A DNA stretch of 64,000 nt from Arthrobacter sp. cf158 (GCF_900106835.1 NZ_FNNR01000005.1:326019-390018); one strand, 5' to 3'. Shown: positions 45,293 to 54,335, counted from the first letter of the stretch. Notes: a model not told the origin generated them from the letters alone. Numbers and translations: made by a program.

Positions 45293-46261
45293 ATGAACCT
45301 TCCCCAAACCCAGGAACACAAAGTCACGGTCGCGGCCAAGACAACGCTTGCGGCCGGTGTCGTGGAGCTGGAACTGGCCTCCGAAGACGGAAACGATCTC
45401 CCGCAGTGGGAGCCTGGTGCGCACGTTGACCTCATCCTGCCCTCAGGCGCCGTCCGTCAGTATTCCCTCTGCGGAGACCCTAGCCAGCTTTCGTCGTACA
45501 AGGTTTCGGTACTGCTGGATGAAAAGGGCAGGGGAGGCTCCCGCGAGGTCCATGAAGCCGTGGATGCCGGTGCCATCTTGACCATTAAGGGCCCCCGGAA
45601 CCATTTCCCACTGGGGGACCACCAGTCATACCTGTTCATCGCAGGAGGGATCGGCATCACCCCGATGCTGGCGATGGCACGGAAAGTTTCTGCGGCGGGC
45701 CTGAAATGGCGATTGATCTACGGTGGCCGGAGCCTGGAGACCATGGCCTACCTGCCCGAGATTGCCGAGCTGGTAGGTGGAGACGTTGAACTCGTTCCTG
45801 CCGACACCAAAGGAATCCCGGACATCAAAGGGGCGATCGAAACCTCTGACGGCGCCCACGTCTACACCTGCGGCCCTGAACCCATGCTCCGGGTTGTCGA
45901 AGAGAACACCAAAGCAATTCTGGGCGATGAGTTTTTTCACTTTGAGCGCTTCGGCGCTGACCCTAACGCGGTAGCGGCCGACACCGACGGTGACACCGCA
46001 TTCGAAGTGGAGCTGGCAACCACCGGCAAGACCCTCACTGTGGCAGCGAACCAAAAACTGATTGACGTGGTACGAAGTGTGGTTCCGGGTGTGCCCTTCT
46101 CCTGCGAGCAGGGCTACTGCGGCTCTTGCGAAACCGGAGTCCTTGCCGGCATTCCCTTGCACCGCGATCAGCTCCTCACTGAAGAAGAGCGCGCCTGCAA
46201 CGACACCATGATGATCTGCGTCGGCCGTTCCAAGACCCCTAAGCTCACCCTCGACATCTAG
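45293..46261 (+). CDS. PDR/VanB-type oxidoreductase (FMN, NAD, [2Fe-2S])
   Basis: This 322-residue one-component reductase has the flavin motif RQYSLCGDP, the nucleotide motif GGIGITPMLAMA, and a C-terminal plant-type [2Fe-2S] domain with cysteines in CEQGYCGSCETG plus a later cysteine in MMICVG. Such phthalate-dioxygenase-reductase-like proteins pass electrons from NADH to oxygenases. Only 19 bases separate it from P450-2, so it is probably the dedicated electron donor of that P450. AGAAGGACT precedes the ATG. Confidence 0.94.
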   Translation: MNLPQTQEHKVTVAAKTTLAAGVVELELASEDGNDLPQWEPGAHVDLILPSGAVRQYSLCGDPSQLSSYKVSVLLDEKGRGGSREVHEAVDAGAILTIKGPRNHFPLGDHQSYLFIAGGIGITPMLAMARKVSAAGLKWRLIYGGRSLETMAYLPEIAELVGGDVELVPADTKGIPDIKGAIETSDGAHVYTCGPEPMLRVVEENTKAILGDEFFHFERFGADPNAVAADTDGDTAFEVELATTGKTLTVAANQKLIDVVRSVVPGVPFSCEQGYCGSCETGVLAGIPLHRDQLLTEEERACNDTMMICVGRSKTPKLTLDI

Positions 46262-46280
46262 CTCCCTAAGGACAGCCAGC

Positions 46281-47510
46281 ATGAACAGCACTCTTCAAAC
46301 TCCAGGCTTCACCCTCGCCGACCCGTCCTTGTGGACCAACGGACCAGCCGAAGATGAGCTAAGAATCCTTCGGGAAAACCACCCCCTTTCCTGGCATGAA
46401 GAACCGTCTAGTGAATGGTTCCCGGAAGGCGGCCGAGGCTTCTGGTCCCTTGTCCGTCACGAAGACGTCTCCGCGGCAAGCAAGGACCAGGACACCTACT
46501 CATCCGGGCAGGGAACCGAACTTATTGACATGCCGGCCGAGATGGTGCGCACCTACGGCGGCATGCTGAACATGACGGGGGAGGACCACGCCAAGCATCG
46601 GGCGATCGTGAGCAGGGTCTTCACCCCACGCACCCTAGCCCAGCTTGCTCCGCAGATCCTTGAGCATGCCCGGACTTGCATCGCCAGGATCAAGGACCGG
46701 GAGGACTTCGATTTCATGGAAGACCTCGTCGCGGATTTCCCGGCTCAGATCGTCTGTGACCTGATGGGTGTCCCCGCTGAAGACAGGCCCGAACTGATCC
46801 GTCTCACCGGCATCGCGCTGGCCGGAAACGGCACTGCAGAGTCGTACAAAACCATGACTCAAATCGTCGAATACGCCAAGGGTTTGGCGGCGAGGGTCGA
46901 AGTGGCTGCATCGGACGATGCCAGCCTGCTTCGTAAGCTCGTGGACGCAGAAGTCAACGGCGAGCGCCTTAGCAACGAAGAGGTCGGAATCTTCCTGGCA
47001 CTGCTCCTGACGGCCGGCATTGAAACGACGGCAACAAGCATCGGGCAGGGCTTTTATGCAATGTCCCAGTACCCGGAGCAACGCAAGGCGTGGCAGGAAG
47101 ATTACGACGCACTCGCGCCTCGCGCCGTTGAGGAAATCGTTCGCTGGGTAACCCCGGTCATGCATTTCCGCAGAACCGCCACAAGGGACATCGAGCTCTA
47201 CGGCCAAACGATTCGCAAGGGCGACAAAGTCCTCCTGTGGTACACCTCCGGAAACCGGGACGAGTCGGTGTTTCCGGAGGCGGAGAAACTGGACTTCTCC
47301 CGTGAATCTGAAGTTCCACACGTTGCCTTTGGCGGGGGCGGACCACACTTCTGCCTTGGCGCCCAGCTGGCGCGCCTGGAGATCAGTATCTTCTTCAAGG
47401 AACTCTTCCAGACACTTCCCAACGTAGCGGTCAACGGCGAACCCGTCCGGCTGCACTCCAATTTCGTCAACGGGCTGGCCCACCTTCCCTGCACCACCGG
47501 CCGCGCCTAA
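46281..47510 (+). CDS. Cytochrome P450 (P450-2)
   Basis: This 409-residue P450 has the I-helix AGIETTATS (245-253), the ExxR pair Glu285/Arg288, HFRRTA and the haem loop FGGGGPHFCLG with Cys358. It is a paralog of P450-1: the C-terminal halves align well (RRTA, NRDE, GGGGPH, CLG, LARLE). It is followed by a small protein gene. Its substrate is unknown but is likely related to that of P450-1. Confidence 0.95.
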   Translation: MNSTLQTPGFTLADPSLWTNGPAEDELRILRENHPLSWHEEPSSEWFPEGGRGFWSLVRHEDVSAASKDQDTYSSGQGTELIDMPAEMVRTYGGMLNMTGEDHAKHRAIVSRVFTPRTLAQLAPQILEHARTCIARIKDREDFDFMEDLVADFPAQIVCDLMGVPAEDRPELIRLTGIALAGNGTAESYKTMTQIVEYAKGLAARVEVAASDDASLLRKLVDAEVNGERLSNEEVGIFLALLLTAGIETTATSIGQGFYAMSQYPEQRKAWQEDYDALAPRAVEEIVRWVTPVMHFRRTATRDIELYGQTIRKGDKVLLWYTSGNRDESVFPEAEKLDFSRESEVPHVAFGGGGPHFCLGAQLARLEISIFFKELFQTLPNVAVNGEPVRLHSNFVNGLAHLPCTTGRA

Positions 47511-47536
47511 AAACTCTTCCATCAAAGGAGATGGAC

Positions 47537-47836
47537 ATGAAAAGCATCAAAGCCATGAACGACCTCAGAGCTGCCGCCCGGAGTTCGGTGGGCACCGGAG
47601 TCCACTGCCCCCGCACCGGGTGGTGGGTCCCGGAGCCCCTGCACGATCTCTCAGCCCGCTACATCTGGCAGGGCGCCATCATGCCGGGTGCCAACGGCCG
47701 AAACATCCAATGGCGCCTTGCCGTAGAGGATCCGACAGGAAAGTTCGCACAGGACGCTGCATGGACTCCGCATATGCAAAACAAAACGCCACTCACGTAT
47801 GCCTCACGGGTCCTCTGGCCGGACTGCCAGGACTAG
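47537..47836 (+). CDS. Small protein after P450-2, unknown function
   Basis: This 99-residue protein starts at ATG 47537, six bases after a perfect AAAGGAG. It has no recognised domain but is rich in tryptophan and aromatic residues (TGWWVPEPLHDLSARYIWQG, RNIQWRLAVED) and has cysteines near both ends (VHCPRTG and WPDCQD). Its place behind P450-2 by 26 bases suggests an accessory protein of that system. A product- or metal-binding role cannot be judged. Confidence 0.65.
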   Translation: MKSIKAMNDLRAAARSSVGTGVHCPRTGWWVPEPLHDLSARYIWQGAIMPGANGRNIQWRLAVEDPTGKFAQDAAWTPHMQNKTPLTYASRVLWPDCQD

Positions 47837-48170
47837 TCAGCGAAGCCCGCCCTTGGAGACAGATCAGTTACGTCCAGAGCCAGTGCCCTTCAGTGCAACC
47901 TCAATGCCGCTGTTCCTCGATCCACTTGGCTCGTCCGATGACCGGCGGCCGCCAAGCTCCGCCAGGACCGCCAGTGAACGAAAGGCCGAGCCGCGCCCCA
48001 GGCCACAAGTGCAAAGCAGTCAGAGGCGCAGAAAACACGCCAGCCGCACGCAGCGGCTTGGTCTAGTCGTCGCCGACATCGCAGCACTTTCCCAGCGCGC
48101 GCTGTCATAGGATCCGGCGCACTACGCAGCACCCGACATGCAGGAGTCCGCACCGGCTGAACACTTTGAG

Positions 48171-48217
48171 AAAGGCCACCACCAGAGCCGCACGGCAAGG
48201 TGGTGGCCTTTCCTTTT
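48171..48217 (+). terminator. Terminator after the second P450 operon
   Basis: AAAGGCCACCACC (48171-48183) pairs perfectly with GGTGGTGGCCTTT (48199-48211), followed by CCTTTT. The 13-bp stem and T-rich tail are typical. The 330 bases between the small protein gene and this hairpin hold no supported gene; the 215 bases after it hold the promoter of the next operon. Confidence 0.75.
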
Positions 48218-48426
48218 AAGTCCGGTTGCTACGCCTCAGGGCCGAGTGCTAGCCGGGTACAACTGTCGCGGATATATTCCACGAAATCAAGACCCCTGTG
48301 GTTAATTTCCATCTCTAGGGTTTACTTTTTGGATAATTCGCTGCTACGCTAAGTGTGTGCTTGTGGCCCACGTCACGCACAACTCCCAGCAACAGGCAAC
48401 AGCCCTAAGAGTCAAGGAACCACGAC

Positions 48427-48825
48427 ATGGAAATCACTGAGGCAGAAGTAATCGAAGCGGCAGCCAAGATGGTCGAGGCGTTCTCGAACAGCCGTACCGA
48501 GGACTACTTTGCGTGTTTCGACGAGCACGCGACATTTCTCTTCCATGGGGAAGGAAGTCGACTGGAAACACGGGCGGCATACCAATCAATCTGGGAAGGT
48601 TGGATGGAAGAGGGCCTGAGGATCACCAGCTGCAAGAGCACCAACCGCCGGATCCAGATTCATGGGGCGGTGGCCCTGCTCACGCACGATGTGGAAACGG
48701 ATCTGGACGACAAGGGGTCGCTGTCCACGGCCTTCGAGCGGGAAACAATCGTTTTTGCGAAGAACCAGGATGGCACGGTCTCCTGCCTGCATGAGCACCT
48801 CTCCCTGGATCCGACACAGAACTAA
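48427..48825 (+). CDS. NTF2-like/SnoaL-like protein
   Basis: This 132-residue protein has the cone-shaped NTF2-like pattern: an N-terminal helix (VIEAAAKMVEAFSNSRTEDYFACFDEHATFLFHG), then TRAAYQSIWEGWMEEG, and C-terminal beta strands. Family members are small isomerases, hydrolases or binding proteins. Its TAA overlaps the permease ATG by one base (TAATG), so it is coupled to the NCS1 transporter. The function is unknown. Confidence 0.8.
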   Translation: MEITEAEVIEAAAKMVEAFSNSRTEDYFACFDEHATFLFHGEGSRLETRAAYQSIWEGWMEEGLRITSCKSTNRRIQIHGAVALLTHDVETDLDDKGSLSTAFERETIVFAKNQDGTVSCLHEHLSLDPTQN

Positions 48826-50399
48826 TGAAGGACACAACTCCACCTCCTGTTCTGGCCGCCCCCGGGATTCTCGAAGTCGAGCATCATGGCGTAGAACCGA
48901 TTCCCGACCATGAGCGCACGGCAACTCCGTTCGATCTATTCCGCCTGATCTTCGGTGGGGCGAACACCTTCGTGACGGTCATTCTGGGGTCGGTCCCCAT
49001 CCTGCTTGGCCTGTCCTTCGTAGATGCGCTGTGGGTGACCGTTGCCGGCGTCCTGCTTGGGTCGCTCATCGTTGCACCGATGGCCCTGTTCGGCCCCGTC
49101 AGCGGCAGTAACAACGCGGTCTCCTCGTCGGGCCACTTTGGGGCACACGGGCGCATTATCGGGTCTTGCCTTGCCTTGCTCGTGGCAGTTGCGTTCTATT
49201 CGATCTCCGTTTGGACCTCCGGCGACGTCATCATTGGTGCGGCCCACGAATTCTTCGATGTTCCCAGCAGTCCATGGGCGCTTGGGGCTGTGTACAGCGT
49301 CCTTGCTGTACTAATGCTCGTTGTCTGCATTTATGGTTTCCGGTTCATGCTTTGGGTCAACAAAGTGGCGATCATCGGCGCAACCGCTATGTTCCTGGCC
49401 GGCATCTTTGCCTTCTGGGACAAGTTCGACTTTGGATACTCTGGCGCGTTTGGCATCAATGGAGTTGCCTCGGTTGATCCAGCATTTTGGGCCGCCGCGA
49501 TCGGCGCGGGCCTGGTGGTCATGTCAAACCCTGTTTCCTTTGCCACGTTCCTGGGGGACTGGACGCGGTACATCCCAAAGGAAACATCACGCAGCAAGCT
49601 CATGGTGTCGGTGATTCTGGCAAATTTGGCCACGCTGCTTCCCTTCATCTTCGGCCTGGCAACCACGAGCATCATCGCCTCGTCGGCACAGCCGTTCTTT
49701 GAGGCCGGAGATTACGTTGGCGGGCTCCTGAACGTCTCTCCGATCTGGTACTGCATCCCCATCAGCATCCTGGCGATCATCGGGGGCATGTCCACGGGAA
49801 CCGGACTGCTCTATGGTACGGGCTTGGACTTCGCGAGCATCGTGCCCCGCCTGTCCAGGATTCAATCGACCATCCTCATCGGAGTTTCGTCCTTGGCGTT
49901 CATCTTCTTCGGAAAGTTTGTTCTGAACGTCGTCCAAAGCATCTCTACCTTTGCCATCCTCATCGTTACCTGCACCGCTCCCTGGATGGTGATCATGATC
50001 ATCGGCTTCGTCAAGCGGAAAGGGTGGTATGACCAGGACGCCCTCCAAGTGTTCAACCGGCGCCTCAAGGGCGGAATCTACTGGTTCAACGACGGATGGA
50101 ACTGGCGGGCAGTTGCTGTCTGGGCTGTCTCGGCAGTTGCCGGGCTGCTGTTCGTAAATGTACCGGGCCAGTTTGTGGGCTGGCTGAGCCCAATAGTCGC
50201 CGGAATCGACATCAGTATCCCGGTCGCGGCAGGCCTGGCGTGTCTTCTGTACCTGACGGTGCTGAAAACGTTCCCTGAGCCATACGAAGTGTTCGGCCCC
50301 ATGAACGGGCCGTCGTCTTCACAAAAACCCATGTCCTCCACCGAATCCAATGCGACACCGACTTCGGACACCCTCCTGCAACAGAAAGCATCACAATGA
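48825..50399 (+). CDS. NCS1-family (purine/cytosine permease-like) transporter
   Basis: This 524-residue membrane protein has about 12 helices and NCS1 landmarks: an N-terminal IPDHERTATPFDLFRLIFGGANTFVTVILGSV, GPVSGSNNAVSSSGHFGAHGRIIG and a late FVKRKGWYDQDALQVFNRR with the loop GIYWFNDGWNW. Family members import nucleobases, hydantoins, allantoin or related nitrogen heterocycles with sodium or protons. It overlaps the NTF2-like gene before it and the MPI-type gene after it, so an N-heterocycle is a plausible substrate of the unit. Confidence 0.93.
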   Translation: MKDTTPPPVLAAPGILEVEHHGVEPIPDHERTATPFDLFRLIFGGANTFVTVILGSVPILLGLSFVDALWVTVAGVLLGSLIVAPMALFGPVSGSNNAVSSSGHFGAHGRIIGSCLALLVAVAFYSISVWTSGDVIIGAAHEFFDVPSSPWALGAVYSVLAVLMLVVCIYGFRFMLWVNKVAIIGATAMFLAGIFAFWDKFDFGYSGAFGINGVASVDPAFWAAAIGAGLVVMSNPVSFATFLGDWTRYIPKETSRSKLMVSVILANLATLLPFIFGLATTSIIASSAQPFFEAGDYVGGLLNVSPIWYCIPISILAIIGGMSTGTGLLYGTGLDFASIVPRLSRIQSTILIGVSSLAFIFFGKFVLNVVQSISTFAILIVTCTAPWMVIMIIGFVKRKGWYDQDALQVFNRRLKGGIYWFNDGWNWRAVAVWAVSAVAGLLFVNVPGQFVGWLSPIVAGIDISIPVAAGLACLLYLTVLKTFPEPYEVFGPMNGPSSSQKPMSSTESNATPTSDTLLQQKASQ

Positions 50400-51202
50400 C
50401 CCAGTACGGTATTCAAGCCATTAAGACCCTGAGAGAGGAAGTACTAAACCTCGGTCAGTCCCTCACCCTTGACGACTGGGCGCGTCCGAGCGCTTGCGCT
50501 GGATGGAGCGTCCAGGACATCCTCATACACCTCAATTGCACGCTGCGGGAAGTAGTCTCGCCGGACTCGCTCCCGGCTCCCGTTGCCGGGGACATCGAAG
50601 CTTCGAACGACGTCGGAGTTGCAGCCTTCCGAGGTCAGACCCCAGAAGAAACTCTTGCAGAGTACCGGTCGATGATTGACTCAACCATCGATGAACTCGC
50701 ACAACTCCAAGTACCGCCGGCCAGTGAGTCCGAGGTCGACATGGACAATGCCGGTGTATACCCGGCTCACCTGCTCGTCGACTCGCTGGTTTTCGACCAC
50801 TACTGTCACCTGCGGCACGACATCATCGCACCACATGGGCCGGTCGAGGCCGCGACCGTCGAACCTGACGAGGATATTGTCAAGTCTTCGCTGGCGTGGC
50901 TTCTGGCAGGCCTGCCGCAAATGTCGCCGGAGCGTCTGGGCGTGTCGGTGACGGCACCGGTGCGCCTTAGCCTTACGGGGGTCGGGGGAGGGGACTGGCT
51001 CATTTCGCCCGAGCCGGGCAAACCCGCGGTTGCTCCGGATGACCGCGTGGTGCAACCAGCGGCGATCATCACGAGTGATGCCGACGACTTCATCAGGTGG
51101 GGAACGAAGCGCGCCACTGAGACCGAACGTGCCCGCATGGTCACCCTCAGCGGGGACCGTGAACTGGGCCAGCGAGTCGTGGAATCAATCCACGTGTTCT
51201 AG
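50396..51202 (+). CDS. Maleylpyruvate-isomerase-family (mycothiol-dependent/DinB-like) protein
   Basis: This 268-residue protein is a paralog of the one at 28006-28815: WARPSACAGWSVQDILIHLNCTLREVV, the DNAGVYPAHLLVDSLVFDHYCHLRHDII block with possible metal-binding histidines, and the C-terminal NRELGRRV-like end (GDRELGQRVVESIHVF). It starts in an ATGA overlap with the NCS1 permease. The reaction is unknown; the repeated pairing with catabolic genes suggests a true pathway step. Confidence 0.85.
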   Translation: MTQYGIQAIKTLREEVLNLGQSLTLDDWARPSACAGWSVQDILIHLNCTLREVVSPDSLPAPVAGDIEASNDVGVAAFRGQTPEETLAEYRSMIDSTIDELAQLQVPPASESEVDMDNAGVYPAHLLVDSLVFDHYCHLRHDIIAPHGPVEAATVEPDEDIVKSSLAWLLAGLPQMSPERLGVSVTAPVRLSLTGVGGGDWLISPEPGKPAVAPDDRVVQPAAIITSDADDFIRWGTKRATETERARMVTLSGDRELGQRVVESIHVF

Positions 51203-51220
51203 CACGTGGGTTCGCAGGCG

Positions 51221-51254
51221 ACGGCGCCGGACCGCATTGCAGGTCCGGCGCCGT
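51221..51254 (+). terminator. Terminator after the NCS1 operon
   Basis: ACGGCGCCGGACC (51221-51233) pairs with GGTCCGGCGCCGT (51242-51254), followed by TT. It ends the operon. The about 300 bases from here to the TetR stop carry no supported gene. Confidence 0.75.
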
Positions 51255-51554
51255 TTCATGCCTGGTAACGCAAGAGCAGTCTCCAAACGCAATCCCGCAC
51301 TGAAGTTCTCGGCCCCTCATTATGAGTAGGCAGATAGCAAACGGTATGCGTCGCAGCCACCAGCAAGGATCAAAATGACAGGAACATACGCCCGCGCCCT
51401 TGGCGCCTTGATGAACGCTCTTTCCGATCTTTCTGAGTTCATGGTGCAGCGCCTCGCCTCCCGGAATCTGTTCACGGAAAGAGCCGTTGCACAAAACGCG
51501 AAACCGTCCGCCCCTGGAGACTGACGGATCCACCCGCCCGTCCGTGGGTTGGGC

Positions 51555-52139
51555 CTACGACCGCGACTGGATGCCGGCCAAGTGCTCATCCAGCGTCCTG
51601 GTGGCCCAAGTGAAATCCGAGCTTGGTTCCTGCCGAATGATGTGCAAGGCAAGTCCATCAATCAGGGCATGCAAGCGGTCCGTCTCAAAACGGGCAGATT
51701 CTGCGGTTCCTTGATGCAGAATGCTCACGACTGTCTCACAGATCCTCCGCACGGCGTTGTGCGTTTGCATGTGGGTGGGCCGGAGATCGGGATCGGTCAT
51801 CGCCGCTGTTCCGAGTGCCAGAAAGACTTCCATCTCCATGCGGCGTTCCGCATCAAGCGGGAGTAATTCATGAACGATTGATCTGCCCCAAACTTCGCTC
51901 TGCTGCCCGGCTTCGACTGCGGCAATCCGCTCGAGAGTTCTGGACAGAACCAATTCAAGAGCGTGCACGCGGACGCTGGTCTGGGTTGGGAAGGTGTACC
52001 GCAGCGAGCTCGGGGGTAGGCCCGCTTCGGCGGCCACGTTTCGTACCGACAATCCCGCTAATCCTTGGTCCACTAAAACACGCCACGCAGCTTCAGAAAC
52101 CTGCTGCCGGCGGCTGTCCACATCGAGGTTCTTTGCCAT
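51555..52139 (-). CDS. TetR-family regulator
   Basis: This 194-residue protein has the N-terminal TetR HTH (VSEAAWRVLVDQGLAGLSVRNVAAEAGLPPSSLRYTF) and an all-helical ligand domain (RRMEMEVFLALGTAAM, HALIDGLALHIIRQEP). ATG 52139 has a GGGGG stretch before it; ATG 52148 is the alternative. It is divergent from the SMR efflux pair with a perfect palindrome between, the standard arrangement of an efflux repressor. Confidence 0.92.
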   Translation of the reverse strand: MAKNLDVDSRRQQVSEAAWRVLVDQGLAGLSVRNVAAEAGLPPSSLRYTFPTQTSVRVHALELVLSRTLERIAAVEAGQQSEVWGRSIVHELLPLDAERRMEMEVFLALGTAAMTDPDLRPTHMQTHNAVRRICETVVSILHQGTAESARFETDRLHALIDGLALHIIRQEPSSDFTWATRTLDEHLAGIQSRS

Positions 52140-52150
52140 AGCCCCCATAC

Positions 52151-52166
52151 TCGCACAACTGTGCGA
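52151..52166. promoter_or_regulatory. TetR operator candidate
   Basis: TCGCACAACTGTGCGA is a 7+2+7 palindrome directly before the TetR gene and about 70 bases before the SMR genes, so one site could control both directions. Confidence 0.6.
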
Positions 52167-52235
52167 AATGTGGTAAAAATGAAACCGTACAGTCGTACCA
52201 AATGCTGCGGTGGCGGCGGATAAGGAACTGATGAC

Positions 52236-52550
52236 ATGGCTTGGGTAGTACTTCTCGTGTCCGGCGTGCTGGAGGCAGTATGGGCAACTGCGTTGGGTGC
52301 TTCAGATGGTTTTAAGCGGCGAAAGCCCACGATCATCTTCGCGGTGACCATGGCGCTCAGCATGGCTGGCTTGGCGTACGCCATGCTCAGTCTCCCCGTA
52401 GGAACGGCTTACGCCGTGTGGGTTGGGATTGGCGCGGTGCTGACCGTTCTGATAGCAGTTCTAACAGGCTCCGAGGTCCTGACATGGCCGCGCGCGGCCC
52501 TGTTGGTCGGTCTCGTTGGATGTGTTGCAGGATTGAAGGTGATCAGCTGA
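52236..52550 (+). CDS. SMR-family efflux subunit 1
   Basis: This 104-residue protein has four membrane helices and the key glutamate in the first one (VLEAVWATALG), as in EmrE, SugE/Gdx, EbrAB and YkkCD. AAGGAACTGATGAC precedes the ATG. Its stop overlaps the next ATG as TGATG. Paired subunits usually form antiparallel heterodimers that export cationic compounds or guanidinium in exchange for protons. Confidence 0.93.
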   Translation: MAWVVLLVSGVLEAVWATALGASDGFKRRKPTIIFAVTMALSMAGLAYAMLSLPVGTAYAVWVGIGAVLTVLIAVLTGSEVLTWPRAALLVGLVGCVAGLKVIS

Positions 52551-52915
52551 TGCCGTGGGTAATCCTGCTTGTCAGTGCCGTCCTGGAGGCCATATGGGCC
52601 ACAGCATTGGGTGCCAGTATGGGATTCACCGATCCCACTGCTACCACCATTTTCGCCGTCGCTTTGCTTCTCAGCATGCTCGGCCTCGGTTATGCGGCGC
52701 GGCAAATTCCGATCAGCACTGCTTACGCGGTCTGGACTGGCGCTGGGGCCGCGTTGACTGTGGCCTGGAGCCTGATCACTGGGGCCGAAGAGTTGACGGT
52801 TCTCAGGGTACTCTTTCTTGCTGGCATTGTCGGCTGCGTCGTGGGTTTGAAACTCGTGAAGTCGCCAAAGCCTTCCCAGTCACCTCGCCGAAGTGCGCTG
52901 GCGCGGCGAGATTAA
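52550..52915 (+). CDS. SMR-family efflux subunit 2
   Basis: This 121-residue partner has the same helix 1 (VLEAIWATALGASMGF) and the AVWTGAGAALTVAWSL block of helix 3, plus a basic C-terminal tail (KSPKPSQSPRRSALARR) absent from subunit 1. The start at 52550 is fixed by the overlap with the first subunit; a longer upstream frame is an artefact. Opposite membrane orientation of the two subunits is expected from the different charge of their loops and tails. Confidence 0.92.
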   Translation: MPWVILLVSAVLEAIWATALGASMGFTDPTATTIFAVALLLSMLGLGYAARQIPISTAYAVWTGAGAALTVAWSLITGAEELTVLRVLFLAGIVGCVVGLKLVKSPKPSQSPRRSALARRD

Positions 52916-53092
52916 GATGATTGGGGGCTTCCTGCAATTGCTTCAGACCGTTTCCGCTGTGCTATGCAGAGGACCCGAAGGAAACCCCAAAAGAGCAGTT
53001 ATCTGTCTTCATATACTCTGGGATCGTCACCGTGCCGCTGACCAAGAGGCGTCAAAAGAAGACCCAAGTACCCTTCAATCCGAGGACCTGAC

Positions 53093-54097
53093 ATGACGAG
53101 ATCCCACGCCGGGAGCGCCGCTGCTTCCGTTCCCGGAACAGGCAGGAAGGTTGTGACCCTGGATCCGATCGACCACGAACTCGTCAGGCTCCTTCAAATC
53201 GACGGACGGGCAACCTTCCAAGAGCTCAGCGAATCAGTCGGCCTCTCGGGGGAGAGTACACGACTGCGCGTCGCCCGATTGGAGCGGACCGGCGTCGTCC
53301 GGATCGTTGCCAGCGTCGCTCCGCAACTGCTCGGCTACAGCAGTTCGGCGATGGTTGGCGTGAACGTAGGCGCGGCAGCGCGATCGGTCGCTCAACGGCT
53401 TGCTCAGTTGCCGTCGACGAGCTTCGTTGTCTGCACTGGGGGTAAGTTTGACCTCCTGGCGGAGATTGATTGCAGGGATGATGCGGAACTTCTGGATGTG
53501 CTCGACGAAGTTCGCGAGATCCCCGGAGTTGTCCGATGCGAGTCATTCATGTATCTGAGCGTTGCCAAGTACGCATACCGTCAAAGCGTCTTCCTGGCAG
53601 GTTCGGACGTCAAGGCGGGTACCGACGGAGGTGCCGCCGCGGCGCCAGTTGTGCTGGACGAGGTGGATCATTCGCTCATTGAAGCCCTCCGGGAGGATGG
53701 CCGCGCGTCCTACTCAGCGCTCGCGAAGAAGGCCGGAGTGCCCTATTCGAGCACTCGACGCAAGGTGCTCCAGCTCGTGGAATCCGGCGTACTGCATATC
53801 AATACACTGCTGGGTGATGCCGCGCCTTACCGTTACGTTCAGGCGAGTATCGGGATCAGAACAACAGGGCGCCCCGGGCGGGTGGCTGTCGAGCTGCAGC
53901 AGCATCCTGAGGTAGGAATGATCCTGTTGACGGCGGGCTCCCACGATCTGATTATCGAGGTCACCTGCGAGGATAAACAGGCATTATTGGCGTTCGTCGA
54001 AGACACTCTGGGTTCCACGGAAGGCGTCGTTTCCAGTGAGAGCTACGTCTATCTGGACATCGAAAAGCTCCCGTTTTCTTGGGGGGCAATGCACTAG
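53093..54097 (+). CDS. Two-unit Lrp/AsnC-family regulator
   Basis: This 334-residue tandem Lrp protein is a paralog of the regulator at 21713-22696: HTH 1 in LVRLLQIDGRATFQELSESVGLSGESTRLRVARLERTG, a RAM-like domain, HTH 2 in LIEALREDGRASYSALAKKAGVPYSSTRRKVLQLVESG, and a second RAM domain (VGMILLTAGSHDLIIEVTCED). It lies alone between the SMR pair and a gene-poor stretch, so its targets are not obvious; the leftward catabolic operon is a candidate. Confidence 0.9.
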   Translation: MTRSHAGSAAASVPGTGRKVVTLDPIDHELVRLLQIDGRATFQELSESVGLSGESTRLRVARLERTGVVRIVASVAPQLLGYSSSAMVGVNVGAAARSVAQRLAQLPSTSFVVCTGGKFDLLAEIDCRDDAELLDVLDEVREIPGVVRCESFMYLSVAKYAYRQSVFLAGSDVKAGTDGGAAAAPVVLDEVDHSLIEALREDGRASYSALAKKAGVPYSSTRRKVLQLVESGVLHINTLLGDAAPYRYVQASIGIRTTGRPGRVAVELQQHPEVGMILLTAGSHDLIIEVTCEDKQALLAFVEDTLGSTEGVVSSESYVYLDIEKLPFSWGAMH

Positions 54098-54304
54098 CTG
54101 GAACGGGCGAAGATTGCATCCGTTAAGGTGCGCCTGCTTGGCCTTCGTTCGCCGGCGCCACGCGGGAGCTGGGTCATGGCCGAATAGGCGATCTTCCAGC
54201 TGCCCGTTTTCATGACCCGAATTCCCGCCGCCGACATCGCGGGGTGCATGGAGCATCGCGTCCTGGTAGACCCGCGGATCGTTCGACGTGGTGGGGATGG
54301 TCAT
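54094..54304 (-). pseudogene. Possible relic reading frame behind operator candidate D
   Basis: An ATG at 54304 opens a frame starting TIPTTSNDPRVYQDAMLH. After an apparent one-base shift near 54220 another frame reads MKTGSWKIAYSAMTQLPRGA to a stop at 54094. It sits 20 bases downstream of the ATACGGTATAC site. No family is recognised and coding is uncertain. Confidence 0.25.
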
Positions 54305-54324
54305 GCAACTTACATGTGTACGGA

Positions 54325-54335
54325 ATACGGTATAC
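54325..54335. promoter_or_regulatory. GntR-1-like operator candidate D
   Basis: ATACGGTATAC. On the opposite strand it reads GTATACCGTAT, sharing the 9-base core ATACCGTAT with candidates A-C. It faces a gene-poor stretch (54098-54806) where only relics or tiny frames are seen, including a 42-codon frame at 54423-54551 (+) of unknown status. Confidence 0.5.

Noticed and set aside
46635..47525. Open frame of 296 codons on the minus strand
   Set aside because: Antisense to P450-2, whose haem loop and I-helix are unambiguous.
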